This document shows, piece by piece, positions 11,196 through 22,589 of a stretch of 64,000 bases of DNA. Position 1 is the first letter of the stretch. Every line of letters begins with the position of its first letter. The stretch lies in the NCBI GenBank assembly GCA_947034885.2, contig OX344756.2, positions 20,877,489-20,941,488 on the forward strand. The letters are read 5' to 3'. A program made the translations under genes and the position numbers. The DNA comes from Thuidium tamariscinum (taxonomy: Eukaryota > Streptophyta > Bryopsida > Hypnales > Thuidiaceae). The notes below the pieces were generated by a model, which saw only the letters and a program-made list of their open reading frames with translations, was not told where the DNA came from and did not search any database.

Positions 11196-13440
11196 ATGGC
11201 CCATGGAGCCATGACTTCCGTTGAGGAGATCAAACAATACCCTGGCCGAACGACATTCTTCCTATGGTTGGTTTGCATTCTTGCCGCTTCCGGCGGTCTC
11301 ATGTTTGGATATGATGTGGGCATTTCAGGTAAACACTAGAAGAATTGTTCAACTTTTTGTATCTCGGTTGTCGATTTGTCTTCGTCAAGCTTGATGGTTG
11401 TTGAGTTGATGTGGCTTTTTGCAAAAGAATGTCGCAATTTGTGTCTCATAAGTCATCTAGGATGGTAGGTTGGGTGACATCCAAGGGTGTTTTTCTTTTC
11501 AAGCTCTTCTTGTCGATTTGTCTTCCTCAAGCTTGATGGTTGTTGAGTTGATGTGGCTTTTTGCAAAAGAATGTCGCATTTTGTGTTTCATAAGTCATCT
11601 AGGATGGTAGGGTGGGTGGCATCCAAGGGTGTTTTTCTTTTCAAGCTCTTTTTTCTTGTCCTTCCATGCTTGATGGTAGCCTTTGTGGATTTGCACTTAC
11701 ACATGTTCTTTTTTGTGGGGGGTTTACATATATGCACTTGTGTAGGCGGTGTGACATCCATGGATGAGTTTCTTTTCAAGTTCTTTCCCGCCGTCCTCGA
11801 AAAGAAGCATGAGCATGCCAACATGGATAGTGCGTATTGTAAATACAATGACCAAAAGCTCCAAGCGTTCACTTCTTCCCTTTACATCACTGCTCTCCTG
11901 GCTTCTTTTGTGAGCTCCTACACCACACGACACTATGGGCGCAAGGCCACCATGCTCATTGCCGGTGTGGCCTTTTGCCTTGGAGTGGTGTTCACGGCGG
12001 CGGCACAAAAGCTTGTCATGCTCATCATTGGTCGGATTTCACTTGGATGGGGAGTGGGCTTTGCCAATCAAGCCGTGCCGCTCTACCTTTCCGAGATGGC
12101 CCCTTCCCGATGGCGTGGGGCACTCAACATTCTCTTCCAACTTGCAGTGACCATTGGGATTCTCTTTGCCAATTTGGTCAACTATGGCACCGAGAAGATG
12201 CAATCCAATGGATGGCGGGTTTCCCTTGCCATTGCGGGCATCCCTGCAACCTTGATTACCATAGGTGGGATCATTTTGCCAGATACACCCAACTCTTTGG
12301 TGCAAAGGGGAAAGCTTGACAACGGAAGGAGGGTCCTCCAACACATCCGTGGCGTGGAGGATGTGGACCAAGAGTTCCAAGACATCATAGCCGCTAGCCA
12401 AGAGGCAAGTGCCATGGAGCAAAGTGCGTTCCGCAACGTGATGAAGCGCCACAACCGCCCCCAACTCATCATCTCCATGCTCTTGCAATTCTTCCAACAA
12501 TTCACGGGGATCAATGCCATCATGTTCTATGCGCCCGTGTTGTTCCAAACAATTGGATTTGGGAACTCCGCCTCTTTGTATTCCTCAGTGATTGTGGGTG
12601 CTGTGAATGTGTTGTCAACTTTGGTGGCCGTCTTCGTGGTGGACTGCAAGGGCCGACGTTGGCTCCTCCTTGAAGCTTGTATCCAAATGTTTGTGGCTCA
12701 GGTACAATTCATCCACCCTCTCCATGGACTCCCTTCTTGTTTCCTACTCTTGTGTGTACATCATCTCATTCCTTCAAGCCTAGCCAAGGCATTCATGTGA
12801 GGGCAAGATGGAGCTTTCATGGTTGCATTGCTAACTCATGTTGGTCTCTACTTTGTCCATTCATAATGTCCAAGTTTTCCATTCTAATGAAGGCAAAGGT
12901 AGCTCATCTTTTGTTGTACATGCTTTCTATTTATTTATTCATGTGTGCTTGTGCCAACTTGTGTAGGTGGCATTGGGCATCATCCTTGCTCTTGGATTGC
13001 AAGGCACCACCATGGCCTCTTCCTTGGGGTGGATTGCTGTGGTGTTGATTTGTGTGTACGTTTCTTCTTTTGCATGGTCGTGGGGCCCTTTGGGGTGGTT
13101 GATCCCAAGCGAGATCTATCCCTTGGATACTCGATCGGCGGGGCAAGCCATCACCGTGTCCACCAACATGTTTTTCACGTTTGTGATTGGACAAGTGTTT
13201 TTGTCCATGTTGTGTGCCTTCAAGTGGGGTGTGTTTTTGTTCTTTGCGGGGTGGGTGTTGGTGATGATGGTGTTCACGTATTGGTTCATTCCGGAGACGA
13301 AGGGCATCCCCATTGAAGAGATGGACTTGGTGTGGATGGGGCATTGGTTTTGGAAGCGCTTTGTTCCCACTTCCAAGACTTCTCGACCAATGAGCAAAGT
13401 GAAGGCCAACGACATGGAAATGGGAGCAAGTAACAACTAG
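11196..13440 (+). CDS. STP-type monosaccharide/H+ symporter, right palindrome copy
   Basis: Second complete hexose/proton symporter gene, the mirror of 3740-5984. Exons are 11196-11328, 11746-12701 and 12967-13440, giving 520 aa. Every diagnostic motif of the left copy is present: [13 protein letters not shown] across the first intron, [19 protein letters not shown] and PETKG. Position 13271 is T rather than the expected C, changing Ala465 to Val in a hydrophobic segment just before PETKG, a conservative change unlikely to inactivate the protein. An AATAAA lies at 13551-13556, about 110 bp past the stop. Promoter, introns and 3' flank are shared with the left copy, so both should be expressed alike unless the palindrome itself is silenced. 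Confidence 0.94.
11366..11649. repeat. Two tandem copies of a 142-bp unit in STP intron 1 (right)
   Basis: Mirror of the tandem pair at 5531-5814, with the same internal differences between units. Confidence 0.9.
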
Positions 13441-14453
13441 CGTTCCTTTGAACCAGTGGTAGCCAAAGTGTTGGAATACATCTTGTGCATAGCAGCAAGA
13501 TAGTGTATGGTTTCTAGGGCATGCTGTTTTCAGAGACAAATCGTGTGATTAATAAATGTTGCTCATCGAGCTGTTTTCTACTGTGGCATGCTGTTTTCCC
13601 ATTTTGTTGGGATTCAATTCTCTTGTACCTCGGTTAGGATTCTTTGCAGTCAGCCTTCAGCGTGTCCAAGGTCTTCGTATCGACCCAGTTCATCGATAGT
13701 TCATCACAGGGAGCCATCGCTGCCGAGAAGGCAATTTCTATTTAGTCACGAGTGGGCATGGAACACTTCAATCGAAAGTATGCCGAGTGTTATTATGCAT
13801 TTAGGGTCTAGGGTACAACTGCGTTGCAGACGTATCAATGGGGCAGTGCGTGACCGCTCTCTGCTATTCATGTCATCACTTACTGAGAAGCTGGAGCAAC
13901 GGTGCTGCGGGAGGATGGCCGAGGATACCTCTGACGATCAGATGAGTTTCAATTTTCGATTACACAAGCAGAGACGGAAGATTCACAAACTGTTCATTAA
14001 TTGTGGCATCAGGATGTGAACATGCTGGCTAGGCAGCGGGGAGTAGGGAATTACATTTGTTGTGAGACATTTACCCGAATTTTATATAGTGGATGGCATT
14101 CCAAATTCTGCGTATCCTCCGCCTCACCTGTACTGGAAGAATCTCGACATTGCACAGGTATGTTAATTATGGTTGGGTATGTGATAACTGAATCGGCTGA
14201 TGGACGATGAAATCACGCATTTAAGCGGGGATGAACAGTCGAATACACTTCTGAAAGCAACCTCTAAGCTTTGCAGCTTTCGTCAAAGCACATGGAGATT
14301 GTTAATTCAACTTCAGATTACATGTTCTTCTCATTGTCAAGGGCAAGAGAATAGCTCAAGGATAGCACCATCAAAATGAATTGTTCAAAAGGCCAAAACT
14401 TGAGAAACGAATGCTCCAATGTTCTACTGTACAAAGAATTATTCTACATTCTA

Positions 14454-15499
14454 TCAGCTACACTCGATTGGGAGGGGCGACTTCCATTGCTCATGACGCG
14501 GAGGAGAGCTATCCATGTGTCTCAGACCATCATCGAGTTCCGTTTCAGCAACGGCAGAAAGTTGTACAGGGGAGGAGCTGTCCATCGGTCTTACGCCATT
14601 ATCAGGCGTAACTTCACTTGGAATTTGATCATTGCACGTTTGGGCTTCCGTTTCCGTCAACATGGGATAGGAGTCGGCAGGTGCAATCTCGGTCTGGTTA
14701 GTGGCAGGGGCAGGAGAAGCGGCGTTGAACACGATCGGGAACTTCGTTACGCGTGGCTTGTCAGCCAGGATGTTCCGTTGCACCCTGTCGATCTGCACTT
14801 TCGCAGGTGGCTCCTCACGCAGAGTCTCGTCCACATAGTCGTTGCTCACGTAATAACCCACTCTCAGAAACTCCTGGCCCACGTACGAGCACGTGAGCAG
14901 TAGCACCGTCACGCCGATGATGTCTTCCTCAGGGATCTTGGCCGGTTCCGGAGGATCTGCCTGCAAATCCGACAGATGTGCGTGAGGATCAGGCACACAA
15001 TCGGCGGCTCCTAAACCCAAGATCAATTGATTACGATTGAGGCCAAAATCGGGATAGGAAACCATGCAAATGGAAATGAACCTTATCAATTGTCAATGTG
15101 AACTGTGCAATGTGTACCTGAAAAACAAATCTGTAATTCCCAACGTTGACGGGACCAACAAGAACGCTTTCCAGCACTTGATCGTACTTCTCATCCTCAG
15201 CAGAACCCACGTATATAAGCTTCCATTCAAGATCTGCATAACACATTCATAGCGATGAGGAACGACTACACAATCTGACAGGCTCAGTGATTGAAGGGAC
15301 ATCACTAGGAGCTAACCGTAGCGGCAAAGCAAGTATCCAAATTTAAAGCACCAGACATTCAGCGACAGTCAGCAATAAAAGAGGACTTACCATCTTTGAG
15401 AGGAACAAGACACTCGTACGAGATCTCGAACTGAAAGGGATTCAGGAACATGGACGGATTGTCCAGAACAGTCACATTCGTCACGTTTACAGCACTCAT
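14454..15499 (-). CDS. ASF1: ASF1 histone H3-H4 chaperone, right palindrome copy
   Basis: Mirror of the left ASF1. Minus-strand exons are 15499-15391, 15233-15118 and 14960-14454, encoding the same 243 aa, with D54, V94 and R108 of the histone-binding face. The copy differs in its surroundings. Only about 180 bp upstream of the ATG are shared with the left copy (to 15680). The E2F- and AACGG-containing region of the left copy is missing and replaced by unrelated DNA that opens with a 31-bp fragment of ASF1 exon 3. The reading frame is intact, but S-phase control may be lost. Confidence 0.94.
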
Positions 15500-15683
15500 T
15501 GTCGTTTACTCCAAAATTTACAAATGCACGGAAAACTTCACGTCTCCTTCACAACGCCCCTCACAGTCGCGCCCACAAACCACTGAATTATTCACTCTCC
15601 GCTGTATCAGAACGCCAGAAGCGCCATTCGCATTGCCACAAACCCTAATTCCTCGCAATCCAGCACTCACAACTCTCTAATTT

Positions 15684-15714
15684 TGTCTCAGACCATCATC
15701 GAGTTCCGTTTCAG
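15684..15714. repeat. 31-bp fragment of ASF1 exon 3 at the palindrome edge
   Basis: These 31 bp exactly repeat 14518-14548 (ASF1 exon 3, same plus-strand sense). They start 3 bp outside the end of the right arm. Identity stops on both sides. It looks like a filler sequence left at a rearrangement junction. Confidence 0.85.
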
Positions 15715-15976
15715 TTCGATGCGAAGAACAAAAGCAAGTGATTCACACGAACTCATCTACAAAACTTAGTACGATCCTTCCTCCAGGGGCGAAAACATGA
15801 ACTTCACAGGTCTGTGATTCTGTGAAATGCTCACTGGACCCCATCGAGCTTGAATTGTTTCCGTCAGTGTCCTTCGTAAGACTTTGTGTCCTGTCAAGAG
15901 TTGATTGAGAATGCTACCTCAAGGCAAGAGTACAATCAGTGGATTTGCATTCGCTTAGACAGGCCTCTGAAAGTCC

Positions 15977-16070
15977 AAAAAGTAAAAAAATTGTCTTTCA
16001 AAAGTAAAAAAATTGTCTTTCAAAAATAAACAAATTGTCTTTAAAAAGTAAAAAAATTGTCTTTCAAAAT
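15977..16070. repeat. Short tandem repeat, about 22 bp x 4
   Basis: Four imperfect copies of a unit built on AAAGTAAAAAAATTGTCTTTC. Confidence 0.85.
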
Positions 16071-16079
16071 GAACTAAAT

Positions 16080-16430
16080 CAACTGTGAATTGAAGGTCAC
16101 TGTGACTTCTCTTCCCAAGTGTACGACATAAGAGATCATCTGGTCACTGTGACTTGTGTATCTTCCCAAGTGTTTGACATAAGCCATCAACTGCACAAAG
16201 ACAAAGCAAAAATTAAAAAATGAACCAATTCGACAGTGATGTTCAAATTGTCTAACACAAGAGATCATTTGCATTCACACAGAGAGTACCAATCACTATA
16301 TGAACTATATGGAAAGTGAAGGTCACAGTGACACAAGAGATCATTTACATTGAGACACAGAGTACTAAAAACTATATAAACTATATGGAAAGTGAAGGTC
16401 ACAATGTTGCAATCAAAAACTAAACTCTAA
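16080..16430. repeat. Degenerate duplicated segments downstream of the unrecognised gene
   Basis: Phrases around GGTCACTGTGACTT, CTTCCCAAGTGT, ACAAGAGATCATTT and ACTATATGGAAAGTGAAGGTCAC each occur two or more times. The stretch lies just past a likely splice donor of the gene at 16413-17372, so it may be intron or a second exon with decayed tandem structure. Confidence 0.6.
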
Positions 16431-17372
16431 AGCATACCTGCGTTCACTAAGGGCTTGCAAAAACTGTTGCTCAAACTCCTCAAAGTAATCGTGGCATGTC
16501 ACTAAACTCTCCTTCCACCACACCAAGTCCATCTTGGTTCGAAAAGCTGTATTTGCCAAATAATACATTGGCTTCATGTATGTGCGGCATGGAGGGCTCA
16601 ACTTGGGCGCTTTGTGAAATAAACGAGCCCCTTGGACAACTCTAAGATATGGCTCTTGCTCCAAAGACTGGTGATGCTCCATACGGAACTTCGTAATCGA
16701 ACATAATCTCGGAATGTTCAAGAAGCTCAACACTTCTTCGGCCTTTACATCCTGCACCAATCTGTAATGCAAGATTCGCCTAAAGTCCTCCAATTCCTCC
16801 TTGGTGGCTGACATCTTCCAATACTTCCAAAGCAACATGAACGTGGGGATGTTGCTTGGCAAGTTATGCAATCCTGGCATGGAGTGGATGTGATAGTCTA
16901 CCAATGCAGGTAGCTCAATCACACCAAACCGTAAATGACAGCTCATAGCACCCGGGGCCCATCTCTCATTCCTCGGGGTTGCATAGCTCGGTAAGACAAT
17001 CTCATGCTCACTGCCAATAGACAATAAAGCATGGATATCAGAATCCAACAAAACATGAGTGGCATGTATCTTCCAAACATGGCTTCCACCACCACCAGTC
17101 TCCCGACTTGCGCTACTCCCTGCTCCACCGCTGCCCACTGCACCACCGCTGCCCACTGCACCAACGCTGCCCACTGCTCCACCGCTGCTACTGCTTGCAC
17201 CTCCATGCAATACACCACCTTCATCACTAGGATTTGGTGGAATCACATAAAAACTCAACTGAGTCTGATCTGCATATTCATCCAACTGTATGACCTCCCG
17301 AAAGTGGTGCTCCCACTCGTCCTTCGAGCCAACACTGACAACCGGCTCTGGATTAAAACTCATCAAATCCAT
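16413..17372 (-). CDS. Unrecognised protein with Gly/Ser/Ala repeat; likely first exon of a longer gene
   Basis: I do not recognise this protein. From the ATG at 17372 the frame is open for 319 codons to a stop at 16413. A good splice donor (CAG/GTATGC) at 16438 suggests the exon ends there in phase 2 and that the last codons are intron. A low-complexity run of GGAVGS-like repeats lies near residues 65-95. After it comes an ordinary globular-looking region rich in aromatic and charged residues (WKYWKM, LVWWKE, DYFEEFEQQFLQAL). A possible second exon near 16190 reads into a stop at once in the joined frame, so the 3' structure is unresolved. No signal peptide or membrane segment is evident. 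It could be a lineage-specific gene or a domesticated transposon fragment. Confidence 0.5.
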   Translation of the reverse strand: MDLMSFNPEPVVSVGSKDEWEHHFREVIQLDEYADQTQLSFYVIPPNPSDEGGVLHGGASSSSGGAVGSVGAVGSGGAVGSGGAGSSASRETGGGGSHVWKIHATHVLLDSDIHALLSIGSEHEIVLPSYATPRNERWAPGAMSCHLRFGVIELPALVDYHIHSMPGLHNLPSNIPTFMLLWKYWKMSATKEELEDFRRILHYRLVQDVKAEEVLSFLNIPRLCSITKFRMEHHQSLEQEPYLRVVQGARLFHKAPKLSPPCRTYMKPMYYLANTAFRTKMDLVWWKESLVTCHDYFEEFEQQFLQALSERRYALEFSF

Positions 17373-17400
17373 CAACCTCTCTCGAACACGGCAAACACCC

Positions 17401-17570
17401 ACAATTCAGAATTCCTTTCTCCTTCTGCGACTCGTCCTCTCCAAGCGTCTTGTGCATCAATTCAATGCTCACGCACAATTCAGAATTCCTTTCTCCTTCT
17501 GCGACTCGTCCTCTCCAAGCGTCTTGCGCATCAATTCAATGCTCACGCACAATTCGAAATCCCTTCTCCA
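17401..17570. repeat. 74-bp tandem repeat, 2.3 copies
   Basis: Units begin at 17401 and 17475, with a diverged partial third at 17549. They lie directly upstream of the unrecognised minus-strand gene, probably in its leader or promoter. Confidence 0.9.
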
Positions 17571-18057
17571 ACCGCGACGAGTTCGATACAAGCTCCTCGC
17601 GCCTAAACCCTCGGGAGACTATAAATGAATATATACTAAATATATTATAGCGCGTCTATTTATAATGAACATAATCATTTGTACATCCATTCTTCTAATC
17701 TCATCCATACATTCATCAGAAATTTACAATTTCATCCAAAAATATACCCCGATTTCATTCATCCATCCAATCTATCCATCGTCTTGTTTCCGAGCACTAT
17801 GTCAAGATTCATACGTTCTTTAGGGCATCTTTCGATATCCGAGAGTGCACTCGGAGTTTGAATTTTGCCGAATTCTGGCGAATTCTGCAGATTCTGAGAT
17901 GTTGCGATGCTAGTCTGGGATTAGTTCATTCCTCGGAATGTTAATGAGTATTCACATATGAGAGGAGAGGCAAATAGGGGAGGGAGGAGGGATTTAGGGT
18001 TTTAGGATTGGGAGGTGGCATTGGAATTTTGGGTTGAAGGTTTTGTCACAATCCAGG
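17571..18057. other. Intergenic region between divergent genes
   Basis: It lies between the minus-strand unrecognised gene and the plus-strand TACO1-like gene. GAATTC/GAATTCTG phrases recur near 17860-17890. No coding or RNA gene seen; it probably holds the promoters of both. Confidence 0.5.
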
Positions 18058-18959
18058 ATGACAAGCACTGGAGTTTTTCGAGCGATGGTGTACATTCCTC
18101 TCCCGCGCATTCTGACGAGAGCTTGCCCCGGCTATGGTTATGGCTGTGGCTCTAGAAATGCAAGCGTGTGTCGAAGCGTGCGGAGAATTAGCTGTAATGC
18201 GACCTCGCCTCAGAAAAATGGTCTAAATTCTCACCTTCTCCATACTTGCGCTCTGTTTGCTCAAATAATGGAGGTGTTGCTTAAGCCTCTGAGAATAGTG
18301 GTCCAATTCTAGTTTACATTGTTTGTTTTTCCTTTGAACTCTGAGTGTATTTGATAATTCTGAAACATTTCTGAAGAACGATTCAAGGGAGGTTCCCTGG
18401 AATGATCAGAGTGGGCAGACTCCTTTGTACAGTAGGGAGACAATGTACACTGTGTAGTAGACTATGGACCACGGGATTGTGAGAGGCAAGACGCAATGTT
18501 TATCGACGAAAGTGCTTTTCAGAGATTTATGATATTAGGGTTGCAAGAGGGGGAATTATTCTCAAAGGGGTGAGTGGGTGGGGGTGCTGTAGCTGACAAG
18601 AATTCCAGTCACACAGCTTCTGACGTGCAATTCCTGGGCAGTCGGAGAGAAGGCAACTGCAGTCAATGGCTTGAGTGTCAGCAGGCTTAGCTCACGTCAC
18701 TTCTGGAATTTGCCGCCAGCGCAGATGGGCCGGCGCTCATCCAAGATTGCAACGAAGAAGGTAATTAGTGTTCATAGTGTATAATAGACCTACACAATGG
18801 TGTAATTTCGTACACTAAATTGAATACATGGTGTAGAATCTCGCAATCATTTTCGGTTTGATTGTTTATTTGGTGGAGCCTTTCTCTGTTTAACGTTTTC
18901 TATTGCTTGGAGAAGGATCTCTACTGTAGAAGACTCAAAAAAGTCAGATATTTACTATC

Positions 18960-19170
18960 TAGAGCATGCATGGCGATTAGTGAGTGGCTAGAGCCTGTCT
19001 TCCTCTTGTCGCTCTTTCTACCTCGTCCTTGACACCGTGCACAAAATGAATCTGGATTCTTTTCCAAGGGTATTGAGGGAGCTGCTCAAGAAAGTTATGT
19101 AGTGATACCTCAATTCTAGAATAATGAAACCATTTGCATTGGAAAATCTTTGTAAACAAAATACACACTT
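18960..19170. repeat. Intronic repeat, copy 1, in the TACO1-like gene
   Basis: It begins AGAGCATGCATGG and shares several blocks in order (GTCTT..TTGT, TACCT, TTCTTTT, GAGGG) with 20376-20560 in a later intron of the same gene. Neither end shows a clear target duplication. Confidence 0.5.
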
Positions 19171-20375
19171 CTCAGCATTTCTCAAATTAGAAAAGGAGAT
19201 TTCCGTTTCCTATTCTCGTATTTGCAGGGGACTAGAGTGCTAAGTCTCAATTCTCTTAAGGTTATTTGAAACTTTGATACTCTCTTGGATATCAACAGAG
19301 GCAGATTTCAAGAAGTCACAGACAGTAGTTGAATTTTCTATTATCTAGTAGTGCTTCTTGTTTATTAAGTGAAAATCTTACTTAGTTTGTGAGTTGCAAG
19401 CTCACTTGTAATTATTGCAAGTACGGATGTAAATGTATCGGTTGATAGTTCTGAAGGCGAGCTATTATTGATACTGTTTTGTGCTTATACATTCAGGGAG
19501 CACAGGATAAGAAGAAGGTTAAACTCTATGGCAAGATGGGAAAGCAGATCTTTACAGTGTATGTATTTTGACTCCTCATCTTCTATTTTAGTGCCGGCCT
19601 GACCACATTGGGTCCCGTTTACATGCCGTTGTACTACCATTTGCACTGAATATTAGGTTAATTACTATGGCTCAGCATAATACTTGTGAATTAATGTAAT
19701 CATTTTTAGCCACCCGCTGTGGTAGAGCCAACTTGATTGTCTCTTGAATGGAACTGTCTGATCCTTCTGGTGTCTTTGAACTAGAATTTGAAGGGTGGTC
19801 CGATGTGTAGTGTCAAAGAAGGAGGACCTAATCCCGCCGCAAATGCCGCACTTGCACAGCTACTACAGCAAGCTAAAGCACACCGATGTTCCTAAGGAAA
19901 TAATCGACCGAAATATCAAGAAGGCAACAGACAAAGGGCAGCAAGATTTTGTTGAATTAACATATGAGGTAATTAATCTTTATTTATCAAACTCGATGAA
20001 TCTGGAAGGCTCCATTTGAAATATTTTCGTAGCAATCTAGAGTAATTGGAACTACTCACCCTTCTCAACTTCTCCTCTGTAACGCATTATCAGATTATTG
20101 TAGAGTTAAATTGAAGAAATCTTTCAACCGCTATGTAGACTTGGCTCATGGAGCTAGGGAAATTCGAAACAGTTGGGACTGTTCAAGGGCTCTCATGAGT
20201 TCAAAATTTTGTCCTAAAGGAATTGAGATTCTTTTCCATAACAGTTATAATGGTGTTCAGGGCGCATCAAGAATGTTTTGCGCAATTAACATTCTTTAGT
20301 AGTTGTGAGAATTCACCTATTCTTGTTATAGATGGTAACCAAAAATGAAGACTCAATGACTAACGTTCACTGTAG

Positions 20376-20560
20376 AGAGCATGCATGGGATCCAGTGAAT
20401 GGACCACCCCCGTCTTTTTGTAACTTCTGGTACCTGCCACCTGCCATGAACTCAAGAGTGTGCATACAAAGAACCTGCGTTCTTTTTTCGAGGGTTTGTG
20501 GCAGCTGAAGAATGTTAAGTTCCTAAGCGGATTTTTTTGTATATCCAGAATTGCTGGTTT
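20376..20560. repeat. Intronic repeat, copy 2, in the TACO1-like gene
   Basis: Diverged partner of 18960-19170, same orientation, sharing the AGAGCATGCATGG opening. Confidence 0.5.
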
Positions 20561-22231
20561 AGTGTTCATTTAATTCACAGCCTAGAGTGTGTTTGATGGT
20601 CCTATCTTCATCTCGGAGATGTTTGGCTATCAGGTTTATGGCTACGGAGGGGTGGGACTGGTTCTGGAAGTCCTCACAGATAATCATAATCGAGCAGCCG
20701 CTACTATTCGTGATGTCGTCAAGAAGAGTGGAGCTAAAATGGCAGACTCGGGTCGGTGCTTTTTAACTTTAAACGTGCGGGAGTAATCTATGTAAAATCT
20801 GATAAAGTTGAAGCAGATGACTTGCTACTGGCAGCAATGGACGACGGTGCAGAGGATGTCATAGAACCTTCACCACCAGACGAAGAGGGCGATGAAGAAG
20901 ATGAAGAGAAGTAAGTTTTCTTTACGATTCAGACTTGGAAACAGTCATTCCTTGAACATAGGCTTGTTCATCATGTTGTTCAGATTCGACAATGAAGACT
21001 CTCTGTATGCAAAACTGTCTGTAGTAGGCTGACAACTCCGTTTACAAACTTAACTGAGCCTTTGTGCTGCTTTGCGCACGATTAGAAAATAGTTTAAACA
21101 AACTCTAATGAGATAAAAGTTTGAAGAACGTCTAAAATCGTGTTATATTTTCATAGTAATGTTTGAATTTGTGTTTTTAATTTTTCCTATAGAAAGAAAG
21201 AATTTTCTTGAAACCTGTATAGAAGGATGTGGAAGAATATTTTGGTCCAGTGTTCAATAATCTAGATAAATCAATTCCAATAATATGTCGATGGAATTTA
21301 GTCATAGGTTAAGTTCTCAATTGGAAGGATATGCGTCTCCCAATAATAATCTACGAATCCTTGGACTGCAGAACTGCTTCAGGTGGGAATCCCTTATTTG
21401 GCTACCTGGTGTTGTGCTTTTGAGTAGTGAGTGACTAACATGGAAAGTCTGTTTGCTCACGGCGCAAGCAGATATGAGAGAGCAGTCTACGTGCAAAAAT
21501 GACCAGAAGACAAGTCACAACTTTCACCTTCCCTCGTTATCATATCTCAATGGGGAGTGCGGCTTTCCCAAAGTCCTCCAATTAGCACTTTGGCTAACTA
21601 GCTAATACCTATTTCATTCAGCATTGGAAATGAAGAAGTCTGTATGAGGGTTCGCCACCCTCCGTTTTTTGTGCCAAGAGATTAGGGATGACGTGCAGAA
21701 TTCAACTATTTCACTGAAACCCACTGTGGCTCGCCCGAATGATGGTTTGACTTCTGAAAGGAAGTATCGTTTGTTGCAGATATAGTAAGGTGATATCCCC
21801 AATGGATCAGTTTGCATCTGTGCGTGCTGGTCTTCAGGAGGCCGGCATTCCCCTGGATGCCGACATTTCTGGCTTGGAGCTGATTCCAGTTTCGGAAATT
21901 GAGGTTTCTCACTCTCCTCCGCTTGTGAAATTTCCCGTCTGTTGAACCTGTTTTCCCAGATGTCGTGGACCACTTTCCAACATTAATCTTTTGTCACTTC
22001 CCTATTCAGAGGATTACTGAATTTAATGATCCATTGTCTTCTTGTTACTCCAAGCTGGGGCAATCACTGAAGTTGCATGTTTTTTCGCTGATACTGTTCT
22101 CGAAATCTGAGATGTCAAATTTGGGTGATACTGTGCAGGCTGATGACGAAGCTGTGGATTTGAATAAGGCATTGATGGACAAGTTACTTGAGCTTGAAAA
22201 TGTAGACGCGGTTTTTTCAAACCAAAAATGA

Positions 22232-22589
22232 AAATATTTCAATAATTCAGCTAATTTGGCACTGTGTCCTTGTGCTGGCTCCCATTCTTTTCAAAGCTCC
22301 AGCTGATCCTGTCTTTTGCTGTTTTTTCGACTTGATGAACACGAAAGGGGGTTGAGACTTATGTTTGACAGTCACAGGTCATTCCAACCATCCAAGATAA
22401 TGCTTATTTATGAAGTTGCAATTGAAGCTAATCGCCAGTTGAAGGCCATGCACGAGATTCCGTTTGTTTAGATCCCCAAGTTAGATCTTCAACACTTCAT
22501 GATGATTCTTAGAATTATTAGCATGGAAATTTTCCAGTCACAATAGGCACAACTAATTAGACACTTGTCCAACAAAAGATACTGATTAT
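22232..22589. other. 3' flank of the TACO1-like gene, nothing recognised
   Basis: Moderately AT-rich DNA without a supported feature. Confidence 0.5.

Larger units (their letters stand above)
9080..15680. repeat. Right arm of the 6.6-kb palindrome
   Basis: Inverted copy of 1500-8100 (paired positions sum to 17180). It carries STP (+) and ASF1 (-). Positions 9080-10939 mirror the gene-free AT-rich part of the left arm. Confidence 0.97.
18058..22231 (+). pseudogene. TACO1/YebC-family gene with two 1-bp frameshifts
   Basis: The family comprises organellar YebC/TACO1 translation activators. Exon 1 (ATG 18058, donor unresolved) looks like an organelle-targeting leader. Exon 2 (18617-18760) contains MGRRSSKIATKK. 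Exon 3 is 19497-19558, exon 4 19811-19968, exon 5 20634-20910, exon 6 21780-21903 and exon 7 22139-22231, ending NVDAVFSNQK. Family motifs include GPNPAANAALAQLL, DVPKEIIDRNIKKA, VYGYGGVG, MADSG, AEDVIEP and GLELIPVSEIE. One extra base within 19881-19884 and one missing base between 20753 and 20754 break the frame; stops follow at 19893 and 20784. Splice phases agree: exon 4 is one base too long and exon 5 one base too short for the joints either side. Otherwise all exons are conserved. It is either a very young pseudogene or a sequence with two errors. Family identity is about 0.95 sure. Confidence 0.8.

Noticed and set aside
20589..20633. Extra N-terminal coding (FDGPIFISEMFGYQ) before exon 5 of the TACO1-like gene
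   Set aside because: It lies before an AG acceptor at 20633; the family reads directly from TYE to VYGYGG, so it is intron.
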